Shown piece after piece: positions 14,955 through 23,384 of a stretch of 46,765 nt of DNA (positions within the stretch are counted from its first letter, which is position 1; each line of letters starts with the position of its first letter). The translations under genes and the position numbers were made by a program. Source of the DNA: JABIBT01 sp964481835 (GTDB lineage: Archaea; Nanobdellota; Nanobdellia; SCGC-AAA011-G17; PNOQ01); contig CAYZTT010000005.1 of assembly GCA_964481835.1 (NCBI GenBank), forward strand, positions 1 to 46,765. The letters are read 5' to 3'. The notes below the pieces were generated by a model. The model made no database searches. It saw only the letters and a list, made by a program, of their open reading frames with translations, and was not told where the DNA came from.

Positions 14955-16179
14955 CTTTTTTTCCTCCTTTTTTTGTCTTTCTCTTTTTCTTTATAAAGAT
15001 GATTATTATTGCCAACAACAATAGGAAGAGTATTGAATAAATGATTGGTGGCCAGATGTTTATTGTCATTGGTTCTTCCATTGGTCTGTCTTTTAGGAAA
15101 GTTATTGTTTTCTTTGTAGCTATTGTTTTTCCTTCATGTGTTACTTCACAGCTTAGAACGTATTCTCCGGAAGGGAGAATATTGGGGACTGGCAATTGCC
15201 TTTGTAAATCGTTTTCTAGATTAATGGTGAGGGTTTCTTCAGTTGTGCTTATTTTATTTTTTTCTAGATCTTCTAGAGTACAGGCCAATGTGACTCTTGC
15301 CTGGTTTTTTGTGCTTTCCAATGAGACACTAAAATCTAATTGGTTAGTTTGATATATCTCGTTAGATTCTGAATTTGTAGAAATTTCTATTTCAATTATT
15401 GTTTCATTTTCTGGGATAACGCATTCATCAAATATGCACCCATTTTGGCAGGCTTCTTCTAGCACCCATTCATTGCCTTCACATATCATTATTGACCCGC
15501 CAATGCAGTTTAATTCGCCCTCTGTACAGGTTTCATCGTCATCGTCATCATCCCCTCCTCCGCCGGGAGGGTTGGGGGGGATAACTATTATTATTGGGTC
15601 TCCTGTTGTGAATCTCCAAATGGGACTTTCGGTTTCATTGTAGTCATCTTTTGCTATAACTTGCCATAAATATGTAGAGTTTGGATCTAAATCTACCAAT
15701 TCAATTGTATTTTCTGATTGATCTAATGAAAGTTCTTCAAGAAGAGTTTCATTTCCGAAATAGATATCATATGTTATTGTTCCATTATCTGGATCTGTTG
15801 AATTCCAGGATAATGTTATTGATGTTGATGTATTTTCTGAGTTGTTTTGGGGGGATTCATTGAATGGAATTTCTGGAGGATGATTACAGAAATCTGGTGC
15901 AGGAATACACCTCTTTACGCATGCAGGATTAATTGGGCTCAGTAGGGGGAAATCTTCATCTTCAAAAGTTACTTCTTTGGGGTCGGGTAATTCCCCAGTG
16001 CAGGTTCTTCCTTGTTTTATTTCTAGGGGTTCGCAACCTGTTGCTCCGCAAGTCCCATTTATCCAGGGAGTACAATCTCCGCAAGGAGGAGATAATTGTG
16101 GTTTGGGATATGAGAATAGAATTATTGCTAAGATTATTATTAAAATAGTGATTAGTATCACATCTTTTTTATTTTTCAT
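14869..16179 (-). CDS. Membrane-anchored surface protein with fibronectin-III-like domain
   Basis: 436 residues from the ATG at 16179, chosen because the hydrophobic N-terminal helix (VILITILIIILAIILF) follows at once. The longer frame to 16209 runs into the upstream gene. In order there is a Cys-containing segment, a fibronectin-III-like module (about residues 100-200, ending YLWQVIAKDDYNETE), a Gly/Asp linker with six Asp, a Cys-rich patch (CTEGELNC, MICEG, ACQNGC), a beta domain, a second membrane helix near residue 380 and a Lys/Arg tail. It is likely exposed outside the cell. The last 29 residues share DNA with the small ribbon-helix-helix gene. Confidence 0.7.
   Translation of the reverse strand: MKNKKDVILITILIIILAIILFSYPKPQLSPPCGDCTPWINGTCGATGCEPLEIKQGRTCTGELPDPKEVTFEDEDFPLLSPINPACVKRCIPAPDFCNHPPEIPFNESPQNNSENTSTSITLSWNSTDPDNGTITYDIYFGNETLLEELSLDQSENTIELVDLDPNSTYLWQVIAKDDYNETESPIWRFTTGDPIIIVIPPNPPGGGGDDDDDDETCTEGELNCIGGSIMICEGNEWVLEEACQNGCIFDECVIPENETIIEIEISTNSESNEIYQTNQLDFSVSLESTKNQARVTLACTLEDLEKNKISTTEETLTINLENDLQRQLPVPNILPSGEYVLSCEVTHEGKTIATKKTITFLKDRPMEEPMTINIWPPIIYSILFLLLLAIIIIFIKKKRKTKKGGKKVGNRSSKTTKATHRKHKKNRRRNKNVLR
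14963..14967 (-). promoter_or_regulatory. Shine-Dalgarno of the ribbon-helix-helix gene
   Basis: GGAGG on the minus strand, spaced 8 nt from the TTG start. It lies inside the coding region of the upstream surface protein and supports translation of the overlapping small gene. Confidence 0.6.
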
Positions 16180-16180
16180 T

Positions 16181-16438
16181 TTAATAAAACGGCCATGCAG
16201 AGTGACCATATTGTATTATTAAATCGAATTTTAAATTATTTAAACCTATGGGGGTATCGCAAGCTCCCCAACAAGAACCTAGCCATATGACTATTTTTGC
16301 TTTAGTGTTTTCTTCTAAGAATTTAGTTATTTTTGTTGCCTGGGGTTTTAACCCATCTGGTAATTGCAGGCAAACTAGTTTAGCTTTCTCTTTGTTTATT
16401 TCTTTTGCTAAATTTACTAATTCTAGGTTGTATTCCAT
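16181..16438 (-). pseudogene. Dph2-type diphthamide synthase, N-terminal fragment of 85 aa
   Basis: Contains the hallmark N-terminal stretches of Dph2, the radical enzyme that starts diphthamide formation on elongation factor 2: LQLPDGLKPQA, GSCWGACDTP with the first cluster cysteine, and YGHSAWPFY matching the GHS motif. Full-length Dph2 is about 330-340 residues with three cluster cysteines. Here a TAA stops the frame at residue 85 and the surface-protein gene starts 1 nt later, so the other two domains are missing. It has its own TATA box. It may be a remnant or a stand-alone domain. I did not find the missing part downstream. Confidence 0.65.
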
Positions 16439-16460
16439 TGATTTTTAGTTTGATTGATAG

Positions 16461-16470
16461 TTTTTTAAAT
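16461..16470. promoter_or_regulatory. TATA box shared by two divergent genes
   Basis: TTTTTTAAAT contains the palindrome TTTAAA (16464-16469). It lies about 25 nt before the Nudix start at 16491 on the plus strand and about 28 nt before the Dph2-fragment start at 16438 on the minus strand. Confidence 0.5.
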
Positions 16471-16490
16471 GTTTTTGTATTAGAAATTAC

Positions 16491-16916
16491 ATGGTAGTTT
16501 TGGAATACCCGGACAAAATTGATAAGATTGCTGTGGGATGTATTCTAGTTTATAATGGAAAGTTTTTATTGTTTCACCGGGCAGATAACTCTTGCTGGAA
16601 TAGTATAGCGGGGAATATGGAAGATGAGAGTCCCGAGGAAGCTATCCGGCGTGAATTAAAAGAAGAAATAGGATTAGATTTAGTGCCACAATTTTTTACA
16701 ACTACGTATCATGATTATTCGGGGGAAACCGTTGAGTATAATTTGTTCGTGCATGTCTTTGATGAGGATCCAAGTGATAACATTGTCTTGGATTCAGTAC
16801 ATAGCGAATTTAAGTTGTTTGGTTTGGATGATGCTTTGAAATTGAAATTGTTTGAGGATGAGGATTATTGTTTAAAATTATATATGGAGAGTTTTAGAGA
16901 GGATGAAGAAATTTAA
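16491..16916 (+). CDS. Nudix hydrolase
   Basis: 141 residues. The Nudix box is GNMEDESPEEAIRRELKEEI around residues 41-60, with the catalytic REL-x-EE core. The first Gly of the consensus is replaced by Ala. The family hydrolyses nucleoside diphosphates linked to another group. The exact substrate is not evident; the short N-terminal strand and LFHRADNSCW resemble housecleaning or isopentenyl-diphosphate-like members. It overlaps the next gene by 14 nt. Confidence 0.85.
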   Translation: MVVLEYPDKIDKIAVGCILVYNGKFLLFHRADNSCWNSIAGNMEDESPEEAIRRELKEEIGLDLVPQFFTTTYHDYSGETVEYNLFVHVFDEDPSDNIVLDSVHSEFKLFGLDDALKLKLFEDEDYCLKLYMESFREDEEI

Positions 16917-17220
16917 TGATCAAGTTTATGGGTTATGTAAGAAGATCCCTAAAGGGAAAGTTTCAAGCTATGGGGAGATAGCAAAAGCCTTAGATACAAA
17001 AGCATTTAGGGCAGTGGGACAGGCTTTGAAAAAAAATCCATATGCACCGATTGTGCCATGTCATAGGGTTGTTAGATCAGATGGAAATATTGGAGGCTTT
17101 TCTGGTAGCGATGTAAAGAATATAAAAAAGAAGATAGCCATTTTGAAAAAAGAAGGAGTTGAAGTTAGGAATAATAAAGTAGTTGATTTTCAAGAAAAGT
17201 TATTCCTCTTCGATAATTAA
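16903..17220 (+). CDS. ogt: Methylated-DNA-protein cysteine methyltransferase (catalytic domain)
   Basis: 105 residues. PCHRVV with the acceptor Cys53, the helix-turn-helix segment SSYGEIAKAL and the RAVGQALKKNP arginine-finger region are the signatures of O6-alkylguanine repair proteins. The usual N-terminal domain is absent, so this is a minimal catalytic-domain version (most archaeal enzymes are 150-170 residues). It is coupled to the Nudix gene, consistent with nucleotide-pool and DNA damage repair. It converges with pheT (4-nt overlap). Confidence 0.88.
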   Translation: MKKFNDQVYGLCKKIPKGKVSSYGEIAKALDTKAFRAVGQALKKNPYAPIVPCHRVVRSDGNIGGFSGSDVKNIKKKIAILKKEGVEVRNNKVVDFQEKLFLFDN

Positions 17221-18830
17221 ACTTCCAACTTAAATAGATCTGTTAGATTTAGCTCTAGTGCTGCAACAGGAGTTTCTAGTGTAAAATTGTTTAATACTTG
17301 TGGATGTATCTCTCCAATATATGCAACTTCTTTGTTTTTGCATGTTACTCTTCCAACCCTTCCGGGGATAAATGAATCATGATTAGTATCTTTTATTTCA
17401 TAAGTTAATCCTAGCGAGTCAAAGATTGTATCAAGTATTTGTTTTATGTCTGTGAATGTTGTTTTCTGTGATGCTAGCAAAACTGCCAATCTTGTTTTCT
17501 CTTTGTCCCCTGTAAAGACCGTTCCTGCCTCAAAGATTTTTTGAGGATAATCGTAATGTTTGTTATTCTTTAGAACATCTAGTAAAGAAGGAATCATCCA
17601 TGCCCTAAGTACATTGTAATCTTCATTTAGTGCATTTGAAATCCCTACTAATTTTAGAGATTTTAAGTTCATTAATTTAGTTTGCGCTAGTTTGTTTGTA
17701 AGGTTGTATGTGTTTGTTTCAATTAGGCCTGAATTAGATAATATATTGCAGATTTTATTTTTGTAGACTTCAAAAGGGGTTTCTTCTGCGATTGTAGCTA
17801 CATTTGGTATTTCTGCTACGAAATTCTCATATCCGTAAGCAATTGCTATATCCTCGGCTAGATCTATTTCAGATAATATATCTGTTCGGTGGGCAGGAAT
17901 TAGTGCGGATCCTGCCGAATAGTTTATCCCCATTTTGGAAAGCAAGACTTTTATTTGACTTTCCGTTAGATTCAATCCAAGAATTTTGTTTACATAATCC
18001 CTTTTTAACTTTAGTTTCTTGGGTTTTAAGTTTGGATACGAAACATTATCTACCTTTACTTCATATATTTTCCCTCCTCTGTCTGCAAGAGAGGTTACTA
18101 TTATGTTCAATGCCTGTTCGCAAGCGGCTAAATCTGTACCGGTTACGTCAATGAAAAGATCTTTTGTTTTCTGATCTACTTTTGTTTCCTCTGAATTTAT
18201 TATTGGAACTAGTGCAAGAACTTGATCCGTTGAATCTAGCCAGATTGGGCATTCTTTGAAATTTTCTAATAGATGTTTGTAATCTCTGCCCTTAGGATGC
18301 TTTTCTAGGATTTCAGAAATTGGCATATCCATTGAGAACTCCAGTGGTGTGAATTTGAAGGATTTAGGTTTTGTTGTGTATGTTAATGGAAATTTTATTT
18401 TATTTAGATCATAAACTCCGATGGAAACTTTCTTTCGATTTCTTCCATGGGATGCATGAAGTTTTTCTTGAACTTGCATTAATGATTTTATTGTTGCACC
18501 GTTTAAGATTATATTTTTTATTACTGCATTTACTGCATATGGTCTTACGGATGAAACTTTTTTGTCTTTTTTAGATTTATAGATGGACTTGTTTACTTTG
18601 TATTCTCTTAGTCCTTTTTTTATTCCGATGAATGAGGACAGTGCTCTTGCAAATCCTTCTGCAGATAACATATCGGGCCGATTTGGGAAAATTTCTACTT
18701 CTATCTCATTACTTGTTACCTTTTCTAGGTCTGTTCCAAGCATAGAAATTCTGTCTTTTAGTTTCTCATCTGGAATTGTTCTCCCTAAGAGTTTCATTAA
18801 ATCCTTTTTATCTAGTGTTATTGTTGGCAT
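17217..18830 (-). CDS. pheT: Phenylalanine--tRNA ligase beta subunit
   Basis: 537 residues, the short archaeal/eukaryotic form. It opens with MPTITLDKKDLMKLLGRTI. IEVEIFPNRPDMLSAEGFARALSSF is the B1 domain signature, and DLAEDIAIAYGYENF lies in the B5 region. With the alpha subunit it forms the (alpha-beta)2 enzyme that charges tRNA-Phe. The gene is last in the order pheS, small membrane protein, pheT, and starts 2 nt after the small gene ends. Confidence 0.95.
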   Translation of the reverse strand: MPTITLDKKDLMKLLGRTIPDEKLKDRISMLGTDLEKVTSNEIEVEIFPNRPDMLSAEGFARALSSFIGIKKGLREYKVNKSIYKSKKDKKVSSVRPYAVNAVIKNIILNGATIKSLMQVQEKLHASHGRNRKKVSIGVYDLNKIKFPLTYTTKPKSFKFTPLEFSMDMPISEILEKHPKGRDYKHLLENFKECPIWLDSTDQVLALVPIINSEETKVDQKTKDLFIDVTGTDLAACEQALNIIVTSLADRGGKIYEVKVDNVSYPNLKPKKLKLKRDYVNKILGLNLTESQIKVLLSKMGINYSAGSALIPAHRTDILSEIDLAEDIAIAYGYENFVAEIPNVATIAEETPFEVYKNKICNILSNSGLIETNTYNLTNKLAQTKLMNLKSLKLVGISNALNEDYNVLRAWMIPSLLDVLKNNKHYDYPQKIFEAGTVFTGDKEKTRLAVLLASQKTTFTDIKQILDTIFDSLGLTYEIKDTNHDSFIPGRVGRVTCKNKEVAYIGEIHPQVLNNFTLETPVAALELNLTDLFKLEV

Positions 18831-18831
18831 T

Positions 18832-19227
18832 TTATTCTAATATAAAATCCTCCACCATCTCTGTGCCCCCAATACAAGAGCTCTTTAGATTCTCGAAATA
18901 TGATTCTATTTTACCTTCAAAGGGCCATAAATAATATGGGACTCCCCAGTACTCTATTGCGTCGCAATCTGCATCTGAAAATGTTCCTTCGTTTTCGTAT
19001 TTATATGAAATAGTCATTGTTTTACAGAATGGGTCAAAATATCCTTTTTCTGCACATATTTGTAATCTCTCGTCATATTCTTCTTGGGTCATATCTGGGC
19101 TTTGTTGGATAAGTTTTTCGAAATCTTCTTTATCGTCCATTACATCGAAGTATATCTTTACTCCAAGCAACACCAGGAGGAGTGTTATTATTGTGAATGC
19201 TCTTCCTATATTTTTTATTAAACCCAT
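18832..19227 (-). CDS. Single-pass membrane protein between pheS and pheT, 131 aa
   Basis: One membrane helix (residues about 10-27, AFTIITLLLVLLGVKIYF) and an acidic domain with four Cys (QICAEKGYFDPFC, DADCDA, SSCIGG) that could form disulfides outside the cell. It overlaps the end of pheS by 10 nt and abuts pheT, so it is embedded in the synthetase operon. No family recognised. Nothing links it functionally to tRNA charging except position. Confidence 0.65.
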   Translation of the reverse strand: MGLIKNIGRAFTIITLLLVLLGVKIYFDVMDDKEDFEKLIQQSPDMTQEEYDERLQICAEKGYFDPFCKTMTISYKYENEGTFSDADCDAIEYWGVPYYLWPFEGKIESYFENLKSSCIGGTEMVEDFILE

Positions 19228-20708
19228 TCTTTTATTTCCTTTAATTGTTTTAAGTCATTTTTGTATAAATCTCTTATGTCTTTTATTTGATAATAACTCA
19301 TTAGTATTCTATCGAAGCCTGGGCCCCATGCAAGTACCGGAATGTCTTTTCCAAATAATGGTTTTACAACTTCTGGTCTGAATATCCCTGCTCCGCCCAA
19401 TTCTATCCAAGTGTTTTTTTCCTCTACGAATAAATCTATCTCTACAGATGGTTCAGTGTAGGGGAAATATGCAGGCCTAAATCTTACTTTTTCATAGCCC
19501 ATCTTCTGGAAGAATTGTTTTAGGTATCCTAATAGGTGTCTAAAATTTGCTTTTGGATCTATTACAATCCCTTCTGTTTGATTAAATTCGAATAAGTGTG
19601 ACCAATCAAGTGCTTCGTTTCTATAGTTCCTTCCTAGTGCAAAATATTTCTTTGGAAGATCTTTTTCTTTTAGCTTTGAGATTGTTTGTGCAGACAAAAC
19701 AGTCGTATGCGTCCTTAAAACTGGTTTTTTTGATTCAGCTTCTTCCCATTTGTATCTCCAAGAAGTTTCATGTTGTTTCTTTACTTTGTTTACTAAATTT
19801 TTAGGCAATTTTGAAGTTCCTTTTAAGAAGAATGTGTCTTGCATCTCTCTTACAGGATGGTCTTGTGCAGTAAATAATGCGTCAAAGTTCCAAAATGAAC
19901 TGTTAATTATTGTTCCATCCATCTCTTCAAATCCCATATCCAGCCATATTCTTTTTGCATGTTGCTTTGCTTGATTTACAAAATGCCTCTTTCCGGGGTA
20001 TTTTTTTGGAACATTTATCTTAATATCATATCTTCTGAACTTTTTACCCCTCCAAGAATTATTTTTTAACATTGCAGGAGTTAATGTTTCGATCATATCG
20101 GAATCTAATTTTTTGTTTATGATTTGTTTTCCAATATCTGTTAGCTCGATTTCTCTTTCAGTGATTATATCTGACTTTACTAATTGCTTCCTTTTTTGTA
20201 AGTGTTTGAAAATCTTTTTTTCTTCGCTATTTAGTGTCTTTAGCGGTTTGATTAATTTTTCTATTAGATCTTGTTCTGGAGTATTCCCAGATAATAATTT
20301 TAAACCAGTCTGAGTTATGGAGATTTTCATCCCTTCTTTGATTATGATTGCAGAGCCTTTTTTTAGTTGGCCTATGGAGATGTTTGCTTCATCCCCTTTT
20401 AGGTTTGCTTTTTCCTTTATTTCTTCTAAGGACAATTCTTCATCTCTGATTGCTTGTAAGAATTGGAGCTCTGGGAGTTTCTTTTGAGCATATGTTTTTC
20501 CATTTTTATCTAAAGAATAAATTTCTGTTAGTTTTTTTGTTGTTTTTATTATTTTTTTGTTTTCTAACCATTGTAATGCTCGGATTATTTCAATCTCTTT
20601 TAGATTAGAATTCTTTTCTAGTTCTGAGAGATTTTTTGAAGTTTTTAGAAAGGGAAGTACTTTTCTCTCTAATGGGTGTAAGGTTTCTAGCAAATGATTT
20701 AGGTTCAT
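19218..20708 (-). CDS. pheS: Phenylalanine--tRNA ligase alpha subunit
   Basis: 496 residues, the archaeal length. The N-terminal part contains winged-helix DNA/RNA-binding-like segments. The C-terminal class II catalytic core shows FWNFDALFTAQDHPVREMQD (motif 1/2 region), GRNYRNEALDWSHLFEFNQTEG and WIELGGAGIFRPEV followed by WGPGFDRILM (motif 3). It heads the operon. A TATA box (20730-20738, minus strand) is centred 26 nt before the ATG, implying a leaderless mRNA. Confidence 0.95.
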   Translation of the reverse strand: MNLNHLLETLHPLERKVLPFLKTSKNLSELEKNSNLKEIEIIRALQWLENKKIIKTTKKLTEIYSLDKNGKTYAQKKLPELQFLQAIRDEELSLEEIKEKANLKGDEANISIGQLKKGSAIIIKEGMKISITQTGLKLLSGNTPEQDLIEKLIKPLKTLNSEEKKIFKHLQKRKQLVKSDIITEREIELTDIGKQIINKKLDSDMIETLTPAMLKNNSWRGKKFRRYDIKINVPKKYPGKRHFVNQAKQHAKRIWLDMGFEEMDGTIINSSFWNFDALFTAQDHPVREMQDTFFLKGTSKLPKNLVNKVKKQHETSWRYKWEEAESKKPVLRTHTTVLSAQTISKLKEKDLPKKYFALGRNYRNEALDWSHLFEFNQTEGIVIDPKANFRHLLGYLKQFFQKMGYEKVRFRPAYFPYTEPSVEIDLFVEEKNTWIELGGAGIFRPEVVKPLFGKDIPVLAWGPGFDRILMSYYQIKDIRDLYKNDLKQLKEIKEWV

Positions 20709-20729
20709 AAGAGAATTAGGGAATGGATT

Positions 20730-20738
20730 ATTTAAAAA
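20730..20738 (-). promoter_or_regulatory. TATA box of the pheS operon
   Basis: On the minus strand TTTTTAAAT is centred 26 nt before the pheS ATG at 20708. Confidence 0.5.
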
Positions 20739-20741
20739 TCT

Positions 20742-21374
20742 TTAGTTTTCTTCTCTTAGTCTATCTCTCCTCTTTCTCCATTTAGCCTCTATTTCCTCTA
20801 CTATTCTCCTGCTTTTCCTTGCTTTCCCATCTGACATGGCGGCCTGATTTAGCCTCTCGTTCTCGAAATGGTGTGCTTCATCCAAAGAATGGCATGCATG
20901 GGAGAGGAATGCGTCTAGATATTGCCCATACTCCATGTTGGATGCCTCGGAATATTGAAGGGTTGCAGATAGGCCGTCTTCTAAACTATGCCACCTATCA
21001 AAGAACTCTCTTGCTCCAGTCAAAATTTCTCTGCTTGTTCTTTCTGCGTGTGCTATGTAATCTATTATTATTCCTGATCCTCCCCAAAATTGATCATGAT
21101 AATTTTCATAATCTCGTGGATCGCTGCCGGGATCATAAGCAATAGATATCTCCATATCATTATTTTCATTTCCCCCACTAATGTCCCGATATTCTACCCA
21201 TACTGCATATCCTTCTTGGGATTCCCCTAGATGCGTTAATATAGAATTCATCCTATCAATTGGCATTTGTTTTCCTAAAGAAATTACTGCTTCGATACCT
21301 AGCCTGCCGGGTTGAGAATAGATAGAATAAGTTATATCTCCCGCTTTAACTTCTGCTAAAAGTTTTTTTGCCAT
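20742..21374 (-). CDS. Hypothetical protein, 210 aa, cotranscribed with a TrmB-type regulator
   Basis: Soluble. The first half is probably beta-rich (VKAGDITYSIYSQPGRLGIEAVI). The second half is helical with many His and charged residues (SHACHSLDEAHHFENERL, then a basic C terminus KARKSRRIVEEIEAKWRKRRDR). No known domain recognised. It starts 2 nt after the TrmB-like gene, so it is likely in the same transcript and possibly its target. Confidence 0.6.
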   Translation of the reverse strand: MAKKLLAEVKAGDITYSIYSQPGRLGIEAVISLGKQMPIDRMNSILTHLGESQEGYAVWVEYRDISGGNENNDMEISIAYDPGSDPRDYENYHDQFWGGSGIIIDYIAHAERTSREILTGAREFFDRWHSLEDGLSATLQYSEASNMEYGQYLDAFLSHACHSLDEAHHFENERLNQAAMSDGKARKSRRIVEEIEAKWRKRRDRLREEN

Positions 21375-21376
21375 AT

Positions 21377-22150
21377 TTATTTCATAGTTAAGTTAACCAT
21401 GGAATTCATAGCATTTACAAAGTATGGACTTGTTATCCAAACTGCTGAATCTGTTTTCTCATCTACAGTGTCATCAGTTAACATAAACAATAATTCTTTA
21501 TTATCTACTAAAACAAATCTTGAATTTAGTTCTGGCATAATTTTGGTTTGTAAAATGCTCTTAGAATCTTTACTTTCGACTTTTTCCGGAGTTATTAGCT
21601 TAACTTTTACTCCTTTGTCTTTTAATTTTTTGAATAAGAATCTAAAATTTTCAAACTTCCTGTCAAATCCTAATTTTGTGGTTGAGATTGTTACAGATTT
21701 TTCTGCAGACCTTAGCATTGTTTCTATTTGGTTGTATATATTTTTCCTTCCTTTTACGGATGAAGTAATTGTAGTTGGATCAACATTGTCAATTCCTTGT
21801 GTGAATAATTTTGTTAAATCCTCAAAAATATCAGTTGTTTCTAATTCAGTTATTACGGATATTTGCTGATTTGCCTTTGTATGGACGTCTTTTTTTACCC
21901 TGCTTATGATTTCCTTTGGTTCAACAGCAAGATATTTTATTGGCTTGTCCAACTTCATAACAATGAAGCCTTTCTTCTCTAATGACTCTAGAATATCATA
22001 TGCTCTGGATCTTGGCACATTTCCAACATCAGATAGCTCTCCTGCGGATGCCATTCCTTTGCTTAATAGTGCAGTCCATATTTTTACTTCATATTCGTTC
22101 AAATCGAACGCTGATCTTAATTTTTTGAGGAATTGTTGATTCATTATCAT
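21377..22150 (-). CDS. TrmB-family transcriptional regulator
   Basis: 257 residues. An N-terminal winged helix (about residues 10-80: LNEYEVKIWTALLSKGMASAGELSDVGNVPRSRAYDILESLEKKGF) matches the TrmB DNA-binding domain. The C-terminal half (RSAEKSVTISTTKLGFDRKF, LFKKLKDKGVKVKLIT, FVLVDNKELLFML) is the phospholipase-D-like effector domain typical of archaeal TrmB proteins. The ligand is unknown. A TATA box (CTTTATAAATG, minus strand, near 22193-22203) lies about 48 nt upstream, so a short leader exists, with a weak GGAG as ribosome binding site. Confidence 0.85.
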   Translation of the reverse strand: MIMNQQFLKKLRSAFDLNEYEVKIWTALLSKGMASAGELSDVGNVPRSRAYDILESLEKKGFIVMKLDKPIKYLAVEPKEIISRVKKDVHTKANQQISVITELETTDIFEDLTKLFTQGIDNVDPTTITSSVKGRKNIYNQIETMLRSAEKSVTISTTKLGFDRKFENFRFLFKKLKDKGVKVKLITPEKVESKDSKSILQTKIMPELNSRFVLVDNKELLFMLTDDTVDEKTDSAVWITSPYFVNAMNSMVNLTMK

Positions 22151-22238
22151 ATTTATCTTGCTCCGTTTTAGATATTCTGAGGAATTTCAAGGCATTTATA
22201 AAGGTTTTGCTTTGTGTAATTGAGTGGTAGTAAAAGAA

Positions 22239-23306
22239 TTACTTTAGGAAGCGATTTAGCTGTTTTTTGGCCTTTTCACGCTTTTTTTGGTGTTCTTTAA
22301 GGAATTTTTGAGCTTTTTTGATTGTGTATTGTTTTAGCTCCGAAGTTAGCATTTCTCCTGATTTATAACTATCATGGATCTCTTGAAGTTTCTTTTCATC
22401 ATCTTCCAGGAAGAGTTTTAGGTATTGGAAGCAAACATCTACGTCTGGATTCCCTCCGTGCTTTTTGTGTTCATCTATTGTTTTTTGTCCGCCGGAGAAT
22501 GATCTCTTTAATTTCTTTTCAATCTCTTTTGCTGTGTCTGTTGTATAGATTGCTGAAAATTCATCTGAGGCAGACATCTTTGCAGTCCCTTGTATACTTG
22601 GCATAAATTTGGACATTATCGAGCTAGGCTTTTCTAATTTTAATTTGTATGCAATATCTCTTGATAATTTAATGAATACATCTTGATCAATTCCGACGAC
22701 TACTAAAGAAGGCAATTTGTATTTGTATGTTGGATAAAGAATGTGTGCTGCCTGCATTGCGGCGTAGAAGGACTGCCCTATATTTTTGTCGTTTGTTAAT
22801 CCTAATGCCGCCTTTACTGTTCCATACGTTGTCGCTTTTGCACATTTCATGGAAAGGTTATAAATATCTTGATTCATATTCGTGAAATCAAACATGAATT
22901 CTGTTTTCTTTGGATCAAATCCGAGTGCAATTATATCGTATGCATTTTCGTAAGCCAATTTTTGAACTTCTTCGAGTGTTAATTTATTGTTTACTAAGAA
23001 TTTCTCATCATCGGAAAACGGGATGAATACATAACAACCAAATTTGTCTTGTAGATCTTTTACGAATTTGAAGGTTAATAAGTGTGCAATGTGCATCCTG
23101 TTACTTGGACCGCGTCCGGAGACTATTGCAAATTTCTTTTTTGTTATTTTGTCTAAATCTCTATGTGCAAAGTAGAAATCTTTCTCGATTAATCGGACCC
23201 CTTTGAATTTTTTCTTTAGAGATTCATCTATTTTGGATGCTCCAAATTCTTTGATCACTTTGTTGTAATCTATTTCTCCTTCCACTTTGTATGGGGTAAT
23301 TTCCAT
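22239..23306 (-). CDS. trpS: Tryptophan--tRNA ligase
   Basis: 355 residues, archaeal/eukaryotic type. The HIGH-like motif is NRMHIAHLL around residue 64. The KMSKS loop is AKMSAS near residue 243. GIDQDVFIKLSRDIA and FIPFSDDEKF are further class I TrpRS signatures. It charges tRNA-Trp, whose gene lies on the same strand 690 nt upstream. The TATA box is centred 25 nt before the ATG, implying a leaderless mRNA. Confidence 0.95.
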   Translation of the reverse strand: MEITPYKVEGEIDYNKVIKEFGASKIDESLKKKFKGVRLIEKDFYFAHRDLDKITKKKFAIVSGRGPSNRMHIAHLLTFKFVKDLQDKFGCYVFIPFSDDEKFLVNNKLTLEEVQKLAYENAYDIIALGFDPKKTEFMFDFTNMNQDIYNLSMKCAKATTYGTVKAALGLTNDKNIGQSFYAAMQAAHILYPTYKYKLPSLVVVGIDQDVFIKLSRDIAYKLKLEKPSSIMSKFMPSIQGTAKMSASDEFSAIYTTDTAKEIEKKLKRSFSGGQKTIDEHKKHGGNPDVDVCFQYLKLFLEDDEKKLQEIHDSYKSGEMLTSELKQYTIKKAQKFLKEHQKKREKAKKQLNRFLK

Positions 23307-23326
23307 GAAGTTAAATTTAGAATTGC

Positions 23327-23336
23327 TTTATATAAA
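23327..23336 (-). promoter_or_regulatory. TATA box of trpS
   Basis: The palindrome TTTATATAAA is centred 25 nt before the trpS ATG at 23306 on the minus strand. Confidence 0.6.
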
Positions 23337-23354
23337 GATTTCTAAAAAGAGAGA

Positions 23355-23362
23355 TTATATAA
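23355..23362 (+). promoter_or_regulatory. TATA box of the first tandem orphan gene
   Basis: TTATATAA is centred about 27 nt before the ATG at 23385, so this gene is probably leaderless. Confidence 0.5.
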
Positions 23363-23384
23363 CCCTTTTTTTGATGTTTTTTTG

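Noticed and set aside
14869..16179. Missing part of Dph2 continuing in the next gene
   Set aside because: The downstream gene encodes a fibronectin-like surface protein; no Dph2 motifs occur there or elsewhere in the window.
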